A stretch of DNA of 42,950 bases. It comes from a virus. Every line of letters begins with the position of its first letter. Positions within the stretch are counted from its first letter, which is position 1. Shown piece by piece: positions 9,249 through 15,009 of the stretch. The DNA lies in the IMG/VR virus record IMGVR_UViG_3300032245_000811, positions 1 to 42,950 of that record; one strand, given 5' to 3'. A model generated the notes under the pieces. The model did not search any database and was not told where the DNA came from. It was given only the letters and a program-made list of their open reading frames with translations. Position numbers and translations under genes: made by a program.

Positions 9249-9280
9249 TGCGCGCATCGTCGCGCAGAAAGGAGCCAACA

Positions 9281-9616
9281 ATGGCTCAGGTAGTTCTCCG
9301 CGGACTCGTTCAGGGTTCGCACGAGCATCCGCTGGCAGCGGAGTACAAGCGCGAAGGCGCAGCGGATTCGTTCCGCGCAACCGCCCCCGTAGGCGCAAGC
9401 GCGGCAACCTTCGCAGCGGCTCGCATCGAGGAGGTTGATTCGGAGGACCGCGTCATCGGATTCTTCCCAGTCATCGCTCGCGGTGAGGTCGCGGAAGCGC
9501 TCCGCCAGTACCAGTGGCAGTTCGTCGAGATCGTTGCCAACGCATCCATCGACCGCAAGGGGGATTGGACGCTCAACGCAATGGTCGTCAAGCCCATCGA
9601 GGCCGAGGCCAAGTAG
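9281..9616 (+). CDS. unknown 111-aa protein
   Basis: The ATG at 9281 is preceded by AAAGGAG at 7 nt. The longer frame upstream would run through the hairpin leader and is not credible. The protein is soluble, with alternating beta-like segments (VVLRGLVQG; ARIEEV; RVIGFFPVIARGEV) and the ending TLNAMVVKPIEAEAK. No family was recognised. It stands alone, with a long structured leader before it and a strong hairpin after it, and its G+C content is higher than that of the genes that follow. This points to a separate, perhaps strongly expressed, transcript. Confidence 0.8.
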   Translation: MAQVVLRGLVQGSHEHPLAAEYKREGAADSFRATAPVGASAATFAAARIEEVDSEDRVIGFFPVIARGEVAEALRQYQWQFVEIVANASIDRKGDWTLNAMVVKPIEAEAK

Positions 9617-9628
9617 GTCTCAGGGAAC

Positions 9629-9652
9629 GGGGGGAGCCGCAAGGCTCCCCCC
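9629..9652 (+). terminator. strong GCAA-loop hairpin after the 9281 gene
   Basis: A perfect 10-bp stem (GGGGGGAGCC / GGCTCCCCCC) closed by a GCAA tetraloop, 13 nt after the stop codon. There is no T run after it, so it may be a U-less terminator, a 3' stabiliser or part of the next leader. A smaller CCG/CGG-type stem follows at about 9658-9674. Confidence 0.6.
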
Positions 9653-9696
9653 TAGTACCGCCCAACGGGCACGGTTGCATACCTGACGATGATGCG

Positions 9697-9769
9697 CGCA
9701 AGCTTGCGTCATAATCATACCTCAGCCTTGATACGATGGGCCGCATACTTATCCACATATGTTGATAAG
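9697..9769. other. candidate replication origin: DnaA-box palindrome
   Basis: Positions 9748-9769 form a 22-bp near-perfect palindrome. Its left half holds TTATCCACA (9749-9757), an exact DnaA box; the right half read on the other strand gives TTATCAACA, one base off consensus. A 12-bp perfect palindrome CGCAAGCTTGCG lies at 9697-9708. This gap (9617-9896) has no gene and lies near the divergence point of the leftward and rightward transcripts. The phage encodes a DnaB helicase but no initiator was recognised, so host DnaA could mark the origin. No further DnaA boxes were noticed, so this is suggestive only. Confidence 0.4.
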
Positions 9770-9840
9770 GGTGGACAGGTGGCCGGAGCATATGGGGAGG
9801 TAGTGTATTACCGCATAGCCCTCGCTCGTGGGTAGCCTCT

Positions 9841-9858
9841 CTGGTCTGCCCCCCGTAG
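9841..9858 (+). repeat. C-run box, copy 3
   Basis: CTGGTCTGCCCCCCGTAG, ending 38 nt before the GTG start at 9897. A hairpin GCATGT-CGGTT-ACATGC (9858-9874) begins at its last base, and the Shine-Dalgarno AAAGGAG follows. Confidence 0.8.
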
Positions 9859-9896
9859 CATGTCGGTTACATGCACAGTTGTAAAGGAGTTGACAA

Positions 9897-10088
9897 GTGG
9901 AATGCGCACAATGCGGAACCAAACTATCAATACAGAATGATAGTTATTTCTGCTCAGAAGAGTGCAAACAGGCACTAGCGGATGACTTTGAGTTGTATCT
10001 AGATTGGTACAATGACTATATGTCTGGCTATGATGTGCCAAGCTTTGAGAAAATCTCTAAGAAGCGCAAGCCTAAGGAGGAAGCATGA
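9897..10088 (+). CDS. small zinc-ribbon-like protein
   Basis: A 63-residue protein starting at GTG 9897, with AAAGGAG 7 nt upstream. It has CAQC at residues 3-6 and CSEEC at about 19-23. These four cysteines fit a small zinc ribbon. The rest is an acidic, Tyr-rich helix (LYLDWYNDYMSGYD) and a basic tail (KISKKRKPKEEA). It is the first gene of a rightward run of small genes. A DNA- or protein-binding role is possible; no family is known to me. Confidence 0.8.
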   Translation: MECAQCGTKLSIQNDSYFCSEECKQALADDFELYLDWYNDYMSGYDVPSFEKISKKRKPKEEA

Positions 10089-10315
10089 TCTGCCAAGCAA
10101 TGGAGAGTAACAGGCTATGTACCTATGAGGGTATCCGTACTATCAGAGGTAAGAAGGTACTTTGTATCTTACATATAGACGCATTCTTCAGGGGTGAACA
10201 GATTAAGTGGGCGCCGAAGCGACTCCTATCTTGGGAGGTTGAACGGCGCGTGGCCGCAGCGGTTGAGCGTGAGCGCATCCGCGCAATGAATGAGGAGTAC
10301 TATCGTGGATTGTAA
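10085..10315 (+). CDS. unknown 76-aa protein
   Basis: It starts at the ATG overlapping the previous stop (ATGA), with AAGGAGG 5 nt upstream. It is a basic protein with three cysteines (residues 3, 12 and 27), one histidine (LHIDAF) and a long charged helix at the C-terminus (WEVERRVAAAVERERIR). The Cys/His layout (Cx8C, then CILHID) resembles that of small phage zinc proteins, but no family was recognised. Confidence 0.75.
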   Translation: MICQAMESNRLCTYEGIRTIRGKKVLCILHIDAFFRGEQIKWAPKRLLSWEVERRVAAAVERERIRAMNEEYYRGL

Positions 10316-10415
10316 CTTTGGTATGTCCAGCTGGTGGGCAGGTGCTATCACCGGCATCACTGTAACAATAGCAGTAAAGTATATTATGGAAGGAGTCGAG
10401 AAATGGATGAAGTAA
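10305..10415 (+). CDS. membrane microprotein, 36 aa
   Basis: This small frame starts at GTG 10305, with GAGGAG 8 nt upstream, and overlaps the previous gene by 11 nt and the next by 13 nt. It starts MDCNFGMSSWW, then has one hydrophobic segment (AGAITGITVTIAVKYIM) and ends EGVEKWMK. An internal ATG (10323) would give a 30-residue form. It fills the only gap between its neighbours and sits next to another single-span protein. A holin, antiholin or host-membrane effector is possible. The evidence is the start site, the spacing and the hydrophobic profile only. Confidence 0.55.
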   Translation: MDCNFGMSSWWAGAITGITVTIAVKYIMEGVEKWMK

Positions 10416-10564
10416 TCACATCAGCAATCGGTTCATTCATAGGTGTATGGGCATTTGTTACATGCCTATGGATTAAAGATCGCATCCAGGAAATCCAGTC
10501 TTATCGCAAGGATAAGTTGGAGTTCAACCTTAGGAACGAGGCCAAGTTCCGCAATGATTTGTAG
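10403..10564 (+). CDS. small membrane protein, 53 aa
   Basis: The start is the ATG at 10403 with GGAAGGAG 7 nt upstream; the longer upstream frame lacks such a site. Residues 4-23 (VITSAIGSFIGVWAFVTCLW) form one membrane span, followed by a charged cytoplasmic-type tail (KDRIQEIQSYRKDKLEFNLR). It overlaps the preceding membrane microprotein out of frame, which suggests that the two are made together. The function is unknown. Confidence 0.75.
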   Translation: MDEVITSAIGSFIGVWAFVTCLWIKDRIQEIQSYRKDKLEFNLRNEAKFRNDL

Positions 10565-10572
10565 GAGGTAGT

Positions 10573-11040
10573 ATGGGTTACGATATCTACACAGTGGAAA
10601 CCAACGTAGAGTTGGCCGAGTACTTTGCGCGCAAGTATAAGTACGGATATCTCTTTGATATCCCGACCAAGCTTGAGCAGATGACTGGCGAAGAGCCATT
10701 CGTTATTCCAGCAGATGCTAAGTTCACAGGTTCTGGACAGGTATATTTCCGGTCCAATATCTGGGGCATGGCACCACTGCGTGAGTGGATGTATCTTGTA
10801 TGCAACTATGCTGGCGGTGATGCTGCCAAGTATGAGGCATTGCTAAACAAGACAAGCTTCAACGATGGAGAAGTTATTACTCCTGAAGAGATTCAGATGT
10901 TGTTCAATGATATGGATAAAATTAGTGATGACCAAATCAAAGCACTCTTTGAAGAGATGGGAGAGCGACCGCATCTCTTGACCGAATGGATTGATTACCT
11001 TGAGGTCGCGGCCAAACTGGGTGGTGCTCAGGTTTGGTAA
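10573..11040 (+). CDS. unknown 155-aa protein
   Basis: The ATG follows TAGGAGG at 5 nt and the previous stop by 8 nt. The protein is soluble and acidic, with many aromatic residues (GYDIYTVETN at the start, YFRSNIWGM in the middle). The C-terminal half is helical and acidic. Similar proteins of about this size are common among small-gene clusters of phages, but no function is known to me. It ends the first part of the rightward cluster; a 308-nt non-coding block follows. Confidence 0.8.
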   Translation: MGYDIYTVETNVELAEYFARKYKYGYLFDIPTKLEQMTGEEPFVIPADAKFTGSGQVYFRSNIWGMAPLREWMYLVCNYAGGDAAKYEALLNKTSFNDGEVITPEEIQMLFNDMDKISDDQIKALFEEMGERPHLLTEWIDYLEVAAKLGGAQVW

Positions 11041-11348
11041 TGATTCCGTGCCAGGTGCAGGCTGGCTAGTTGTTGGACGAAGAACCAACCGAGACGATAA
11101 GGCCATCAGGCTTGGGCTTGACTAGCAGGGGTGCTGATGGCAGTGAACTAGCGGAAGCGAAAGTTCATCTCCGCAAGGGGATAAGCGTCATAGATGCGAG
11201 AGTTCGGCGGTGCAAGGGGAGGGGAGTAGTTATCCCCTCCCCATCGCAACGCAGCAGGAGCACATGCGTACTTGGCGATGGCTTGGTGCGCTGCGGTCGG
11301 GCGTGCTGGTCTGCCCCCCGTAGCATTATAGAACCAGCAGGAGGTAAC
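11041..11348 (+). ncRNA. structured non-coding block, candidate RNA or leader
   Basis: No gene with a Shine-Dalgarno site is present, although one frame stays open from 11070 into the next gene. Hairpins follow each other: GTTGG/CCAAC near 11073-11090; CCATCAG (11103-11109) with CTGATGG (11134-11140); ATCTCC-GCAA-GGGGAT near 11167-11182; a perfect 10-bp stem GGGGAGGGGA/TCCCCTCCCC (11216-11242); and GCTGGT/ACCAGC enclosing C-run box copy 4. The stem sequences look made for RNA rather than protein. It could be a long leader for 11349, a stand-alone RNA, or a decayed gene. Confidence 0.5.
11306..11323 (+). repeat. C-run box, copy 4
   Basis: CTGGTCTGCCCCCCGTAG, identical to copy 3, ending 25 nt before the ATG at 11349. 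It is enclosed by arms GCTGGT and ACCAGC, and the Shine-Dalgarno AGGAGG comes right after. Confidence 0.8.
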
Positions 11349-11798
11349 ATGGAAAACGAGAACGGTACAGTCTCCATTAAGATGGAGTATGGGTTCCCGG
11401 ATCAGGACAGTGCAATGAAGGCATATGGTTCGTTGATGACGGCCATCGCTATGCTCAGGTCCTTTGGTAATAACACGCCACGGTTTAGGCTGAACTATTC
11501 GGAGACATTTGTTGGAGCCGAGCTTGAGTATCAGGCAGAGACTGGCGAGTCAGCACATGAGGCAGCAGAATGGACACATGAAATGCTTCATGAGTACTTC
11601 TCTATCTTGCAGATGTGCCTTTATCCATTGGCTTGCGCAGTTGCCAACACGCTTGGTGAGGAGCAGCCAGATAAAGAACTACTTCTCAATCCCAATGTGG
11701 ATCGTGCGGAGAAGTCCTTCGCAGATATGAATACAGAGGAGGTGATGGCAGCTATTAACAATATCCTCAATAGCAATAAGAAGGAGGACATTCAGTGA
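11349..11798 (+). CDS. unknown 149-aa protein
   Basis: The start is the ATG at 11349, with CAGGAGG 5 nt upstream. The frame is open further upstream, but that part runs through the hairpins and has no start site. The sequence is acidic and mixed alpha/beta (GTVSIKMEYGF at the start, a Met/Ala-rich helix, then RFRLNYSETFVGAELEY). HEMLH at about residues 77-81 resembles HExxH but has no supporting third ligand, so no protease is called. It heads a tightly packed run of four genes. Confidence 0.8.
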   Translation: MENENGTVSIKMEYGFPDQDSAMKAYGSLMTAIAMLRSFGNNTPRFRLNYSETFVGAELEYQAETGESAHEAAEWTHEMLHEYFSILQMCLYPLACAVANTLGEEQPDKELLLNPNVDRAEKSFADMNTEEVMAAINNILNSNKKEDIQ

Positions 11799-12019
11799 CA
11801 GATAAAGTATATTGTGACGGTACAACACACCGTGCAGTGTTGGAGTTCGTAACCTTTACGGAGGTTCCAGACTCTCATTCATCTGCGATTGTCGAAGGCA
11901 CACTTGAACAGGTGCGTGAGACAGTTGCAGAACTTAAAGCAGAGCAGCCTGGTAGTACATCAGTCTATGTGGATTGGTGCTGCCAAGAGTGCAAAGTAGA
12001 GGAGGTATCTAATGGGTAG
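11795..12019 (+). CDS. unknown 74-aa cysteine-containing protein
   Basis: It starts at GTG 11795 inside the previous stop (GTGA overlap), with AAGGAGG about 8 nt upstream. It is a small beta-rich protein (AVLEFVTFTEV; TSVYVDW) with CCQEC near the C-terminus and one Cys at residue 7, so a metal site is possible. No family was recognised. Confidence 0.7.
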   Translation: MTDKVYCDGTTHRAVLEFVTFTEVPDSHSSAIVEGTLEQVRETVAELKAEQPGSTSVYVDWCCQECKVEEVSNG

Positions 12020-12473
12020 CTTCAAGGACATCGATGTTCTGCGACGCAATCTTGAGCGTGCGCAGGGCTATACTGAGACAGCTCAGTATGAAGCCAGCAA
12101 TGCAGCCAGTGAGGCCAGCGATGCTGAAGACAATATGCGCAATGTATCAAGCGTGCTTGATGATCTTGCAGGTGCACTCGAGGAGGTCATCGGCTTCGAC
12201 CCGCATGACGCAGAGATTGCAATGCGCAATATCAAAGTGATTAGCAAGGTACTTGATATGTACATTGCTCGTCTTGATGCGGTACTTGAAGGCTCACACA
12301 ATGAGAGCGAGAAGCGATTTGCATATCTCGTTAGCATGATTGAGACCTTGACCTCATCCGATTCGTTCGGCAATACAATCTGGGATACAGGTTATATTGT
12401 CGACACGCAATGGGTTGAGAACTCGTATCAATATGTAATCAAACCAGTGAAGGAGGAAGAAAACAATGGCTAA
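12012..12473 (+). CDS. unknown 153-aa coiled-coil protein
   Basis: The ATG has AGAGGAGG upstream and overlaps the previous stop by 8 nt. Residues about 8-60 are Ala/Ser/Glu-rich heptad-like helix (YEASNAASEASDAEDNMRNV), followed by further helices up to about residue 115. The end (WVENSYQYVIKPVKEEENNG) looks beta-like and acidic. It may be an oligomeric host-interaction protein. The function is unknown. Confidence 0.75.
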   Translation: MGSFKDIDVLRRNLERAQGYTETAQYEASNAASEASDAEDNMRNVSSVLDDLAGALEEVIGFDPHDAEIAMRNIKVISKVLDMYIARLDAVLEGSHNESEKRFAYLVSMIETLTSSDSFGNTIWDTGYIVDTQWVENSYQYVIKPVKEEENNG

Positions 12474-12912
12474 GACTAACGACAAGTGCGGTGCACCAAA
12501 GCTCCGCGAACTACCTGCCGAGTTCAATGAGCAGGTTAGCATTGATGTGCCAAGCGCATCTATTGTTGGCTTGATTATGCAGGCATCACTGCCTGAACTT
12601 GCCAAGCGTGTTGCCAAGGGTAATAGTTACCACAACAGTGTGAATGGTAATATCAAGGCACTGAATGTGGCTACATCTCTTGACATGAAAGTCACGGAGA
12701 TCAACGACGCATGGGATGGGTATCATGGATTCAACCATGTTCTCAGTGATGCAGGGTTGCTGCGACAGTGGCGAGCGCAGAAGCCAGGTTGTGACTTCAC
12801 TGAGAATGTAGACACAGCTGACTTGTATGAGAACACAGTTGCTGAAGTCCATATCACCTTCACCAAGAAGTTGAAGGACAAGAAGTTCTTGGCGTCAAAG
12901 GGCGTCAAGTAA
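12466..12912 (+). CDS. unknown 148-aa protein
   Basis: The ATG has AAGGAGG upstream and overlaps the previous gene by 8 nt. The N-terminus is KTNDKCGAPKLRELPAEFNE; the centre holds YHNSVNGNIKALNVATSLD; the C-terminus is basic (FTKKLKDKKFLASKGVK). No signal peptide or membrane segment. No family was recognised. It ends a four-gene coupled run and is followed by a hairpin. Confidence 0.75.
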   Translation: MAKTNDKCGAPKLRELPAEFNEQVSIDVPSASIVGLIMQASLPELAKRVAKGNSYHNSVNGNIKALNVATSLDMKVTEINDAWDGYHGFNHVLSDAGLLRQWRAQKPGCDFTENVDTADLYENTVAEVHITFTKKLKDKKFLASKGVK

Positions 12913-12929
12913 TAACGCGCAGGGTGCAG

Positions 12930-12956
12930 CCGGATGGGGAGGGCGTCCTCATCCGG
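12930..12956 (+). terminator. hairpin between small-gene runs
   Basis: CCGGATGGGGA pairs with TCCTCATCCGG at 10 of 11 positions around a GGGCG loop. Outer pairs (GCAG/CTGC and GTG/CAC) extend it to about 12919-12969. There is no T run, and the next Shine-Dalgarno site (AGGAGG) follows at about 12971. It may be a partial terminator, an RNA-processing site or a stabiliser. Confidence 0.5.
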
Positions 12957-12979
12957 CACACGCTGCAATAGGAGGTAAT

Positions 12980-13333
12980 ATGTGTGGTGAATACAATGGC
13001 TGGGCCAACTATGAAACATGGAACATGGCTCTATGGATTGGCGAGATGGATGGATTGCCAGACATGATCTTCGAGCAAGCGCAAAGGGAAGTTGAAGAAG
13101 CATTCGATGATGATGAGTTCGACAAGTGGACTGCGACGCACTCGCTCGCAAAGTATCTCGAGGAACTATGTCATGAAGTCTTCAGCAATGAAGCATCAGA
13201 TAGTATCCAAGGGCCACTGGCTGATGCCATTGGTATGTATTATGCAACCGTAAGATGGCACGATATCGCAGAGAAGTACATCGATGAGGCAGCATACGAG
13301 ATGAAGATTAACCCATCAGCAATCGTAGTATAG
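12980..13333 (+). CDS. small phage protein with NGWxNYETWN motif
   Basis: A 117-residue acidic protein; the ATG has AGGAGG 5 nt upstream. The N-terminus CGEYNGWANYETWNMALWI carries a Gly-Trp-x-Asn-Tyr-Glu-Thr-Trp-Asn motif that I know from many small phage proteins of unknown function (a DUF7249-like group; I am not sure of that name). The body is helical with clusters of Glu and Asp. It lies in the rightward small-gene run and is probably a non-essential host-interaction protein. Confidence 0.75.
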   Translation: MCGEYNGWANYETWNMALWIGEMDGLPDMIFEQAQREVEEAFDDDEFDKWTATHSLAKYLEELCHEVFSNEASDSIQGPLADAIGMYYATVRWHDIAEKYIDEAAYEMKINPSAIVV

Positions 13334-13341
13334 GAGGTATC

Positions 13342-13965
13342 ATGACAGACTGGAGAGAAGATGCCATTGCATCAGAAGTGTTTGATGATGGCTTCGGATA
13401 TGCAATCAGGTATGATGAAGGATACGAGTACGACGAAAGGTTTTTCCAGATCTTTGCAACAGAGGGGAGTAAGAGATACATACCTGTCGATGTTGTGCTG
13501 GACCCAGCAGACCACTACGATGTAGAGAACAAGCTTGAGGCCGCAGCATACAAGCTTCCTCTATACATGATTGCTCATAGTGGAGTAAGCATTAGCGTTG
13601 ACCCGTTCAATGACCCATTCGATAGCGGACAATGTGGGTACGCAGTGCTAACTAAAGAAGATGTCAAGGCATTCGGATTCCTTGAAGAAAACTACGACAG
13701 CATCCTTCGTCTAGAGGTTGCGAACTACGATGCATATCTTCGTGGCTTAGTTGTGTATTGGACAGTCACTAAGGAGGAGAACTGCGGTAAGTGTGGACAC
13801 ACTGAAAGCAAAACGCTTGACTCATGTGGTGGCTATACCATTACTGACTTTGCTAGAATCAATGACATAATCAAGGAAGAAGTACTTCCTATGATCGAGT
13901 ATCATCGCAATGCAATGAAGGAGGCAGAGCATGCAGCAACAGCAACAGCAATCGGAAACGATTGA
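13342..13965 (+). CDS. conserved phage protein with DPFDSGQxGY motif
   Basis: A 207-residue protein; the ATG has AGGAGG 5 nt upstream. The centre has SISVDPFNDPFDSGQCGYAV, a motif I recognise from a group of phage proteins of unknown function (often DPWDSGQxG). A CGKCGH knuckle at about residue 150 could bind zinc together with nearby Cys. The last 35 nt overlap the next gene in another frame. No function is known. Confidence 0.75.
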   Translation: MTDWREDAIASEVFDDGFGYAIRYDEGYEYDERFFQIFATEGSKRYIPVDVVLDPADHYDVENKLEAAAYKLPLYMIAHSGVSISVDPFNDPFDSGQCGYAVLTKEDVKAFGFLEENYDSILRLEVANYDAYLRGLVVYWTVTKEENCGKCGHTESKTLDSCGGYTITDFARINDIIKEEVLPMIEYHRNAMKEAEHAATATAIGND

Positions 13966-14170
13966 GGTATCGTTCGAGTCCTTCCGGGCAGCAGTGAGCC
14001 GACATGTCGAGTCTCTCTGCGGCCTAGGACTGGACGACATCGAGGACTTCGATGTGTATGACTACTACCCTGGTGAGTCTGCTTACAAGGCAGACTACCA
14101 GGCGGGAGTCAAGGATGCAGCGGCAGCTGCAATCGAGAACGCAACTGGCTTCAGTGTAGTGGAGGATTAA
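13931..14170 (+). CDS. unknown 79-aa protein with Gln tract
   Basis: The ATG at 13931 has AAGGAGG 6 nt upstream, inside the previous gene. The protein starts with M and six Gln, then has an amphipathic helix (VSFESFRAAVSRHVES) and a Tyr/Asp-rich part (DVYDYYPGESAYKADYQAGV). The Gln run comes from a CAG/CAA repeat and may be a slippage site. No family was recognised. Confidence 0.7.
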   Translation: MQQQQQQSETIEVSFESFRAAVSRHVESLCGLGLDDIEDFDVYDYYPGESAYKADYQAGVKDAAAAAIENATGFSVVED

Positions 14171-14172
14171 AC

Positions 14173-14316
14173 ATGGAGATTAGTCTGAGAACTCTTGGCA
14201 TAGCCAAGTGTGTTGAGTGTGGCAAGGTGTTCGACCTTGACATCGAAGAGCAAGCAGCAGATTGGTACTATGGCCACGACTGCTACACAGAGGAGGAAGA
14301 TGATGCGAGTAACTGA
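14173..14316 (+). CDS. small zinc-ribbon-like protein, 47 aa
   Basis: The ATG at 14173 has GGAGG 8 nt upstream, just after the previous stop. CVEC (residues 13-16) and HDC (35-37) give three Cys and one His in zinc-ribbon order. The C-terminus is very acidic (EEEDDASN). It overlaps the next gene by 14 nt. Tiny zinc proteins of this type are common in phage small-gene clusters. The function is unknown. Confidence 0.65.
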   Translation: MEISLRTLGIAKCVECGKVFDLDIEEQAADWYYGHDCYTEEEDDASN

Positions 14317-14656
14317 TGTTGAGCTAGAAGACAAGGATGTCGTAGAGATATTCACCACTGCTCTTGAAGGTGGCATCGGGTACTGGGCAGTGTGCGATGA
14401 GTACCGGTGGCAGTACCTCTACGAAGACTGGGAGAACGATATTGTCAAGCCACTCGATGACGACCATGTACTTGTACTTCTATCAGATACAGAGGGTGAT
14501 GACTTCGAGAACTTGGAGTTGACACCAGCCAAGATAAAGGCCGGTGTCAAGTGGGTCCTCAACAACAGACCTGGGTTCAACATCTTCGACATCGACGCCG
14601 ATGCAGCTGATGTTATTGTCCAGGCCGGGTTGTTCGGAGAAATAGTTTACGCATAA
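14303..14656 (+). CDS. unknown 117-aa acidic protein
   Basis: Two ATG codons follow each other at 14300 and 14303; the second is 6 nt from AGGAGG and is preferred. The longer frame beginning at 14210 lies inside the previous gene and has no start site. It is strongly acidic (many Asp) with aromatic patches (YRWQYLYEDW) and ends GLFGEIVYA. Its size and charge resemble a DNA mimic or host-inhibitor protein, but there is no direct evidence. It is the last gene of the rightward block. Confidence 0.75.
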   Translation: MRVTDVELEDKDVVEIFTTALEGGIGYWAVCDEYRWQYLYEDWENDIVKPLDDDHVLVLLSDTEGDDFENLELTPAKIKAGVKWVLNNRPGFNIFDIDADAADVIVQAGLFGEIVYA

Positions 14657-14660
14657 CCAC

Positions 14661-14699
14661 AAATCCCTTAGTCAGACCGACTGACTAAGGGATTTTTTT
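14661..14699 (+). terminator. rho-independent terminator of the rightward block
   Basis: A perfect 15-bp stem (14661-14675 with 14681-14695), loop ACCGA, then a T run to 14699, starting 4 nt after the last stop. It has no T run on the other strand, so it works mainly rightward. About 15 nt later, TACCCCGTAGCA (14711-14722) resembles the right half of the C-run box. Confidence 0.95.
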
Positions 14700-14744
14700 G
14701 TTGAGTCGCATACCCCGTAGCAAGCACCTTGCGATGGGCAATGG

Positions 14745-15008
14745 CTAGTTGTCTAGCTGATTGCGATCCTTCTTTGAATCTGTGTACACTGCACGATTTG
14801 CCTTACGTGCGGGAGGGGGCGGTGCCTTTAGTTTCTCCGCGCCCGGCACATCCCTGGCGATGAGCCCCTCATGCAGCAGCTTGAACGCATCTGTCCACCC
14901 GGAATCGTAGCCCTCGTCGTAGGCCAGCTGGATAATCTCAGCTAGCTTGGACTGCGTGTGTTCGCATAGCTGGTCTTCGCAATCGCATGTGATCTTCAAC
15001 TGAAACAT
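14745..15008 (-). CDS. unknown 87-aa protein
   Basis: The start is the ATG at 15008, just after the DnaB stop, with AGGGGGT upstream; the longer frame lies inside dnaB. CDCEDQLCEH at residues 8-17 could be a metal knuckle. A helix (LAEIIQLAYDEGYDSGWTDA) and a Pro-rich tail (APPPPARKANR) follow. It is the last gene of the leftward DNA-metabolism block. No family was recognised. Confidence 0.7.
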   Translation of the reverse strand: MFQLKITCDCEDQLCEHTQSKLAEIIQLAYDEGYDSGWTDAFKLLHEGLIARDVPGAEKLKAPPPPARKANRAVYTDSKKDRNQLDN

Positions 15009-15009
15009 A

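Larger units (their letters stand above)
9061..9266 (+). promoter_or_regulatory. multi-hairpin leader upstream of the 9281 gene
   Basis: The non-coding stretch 8987-9280 can fold into a row of hairpins. There is a palindrome CACTGCAGTG (9061-9070). CAGCCGA (9078-9084) pairs with TCGGCTG (9115-9121) around a G/C-run inner stem. Segment 9122-9180 has outer arms TAGGAG/CTCCTA and inner arms CGGAC/GTCCG, GGTCT/AGACC and CCCCC/GGGGG. Segment 9181-9213 has CACCGA/TCGGTG and GGAGAG/CTCTCC. Segment 9249-9266 has TGCGCG/CGCGCA. Two copies of the C-run box sit inside. The rightward orientation and closeness to the 9281 start suggest a structured 5' leader or a small RNA. Confidence 0.6.

Noticed and set aside
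11070-11348. Upstream extension of the 11349 gene
   Set aside because: The extension runs through the hairpin block, is rich in Gly/Arg/Ser and has no start site; the ATG at 11349 has AGGAGG.
11349-11798. HEMLH as a zinc protease motif
   Set aside because: No third ligand at a proper distance and the helix is acidic and polar; chance match is likely.
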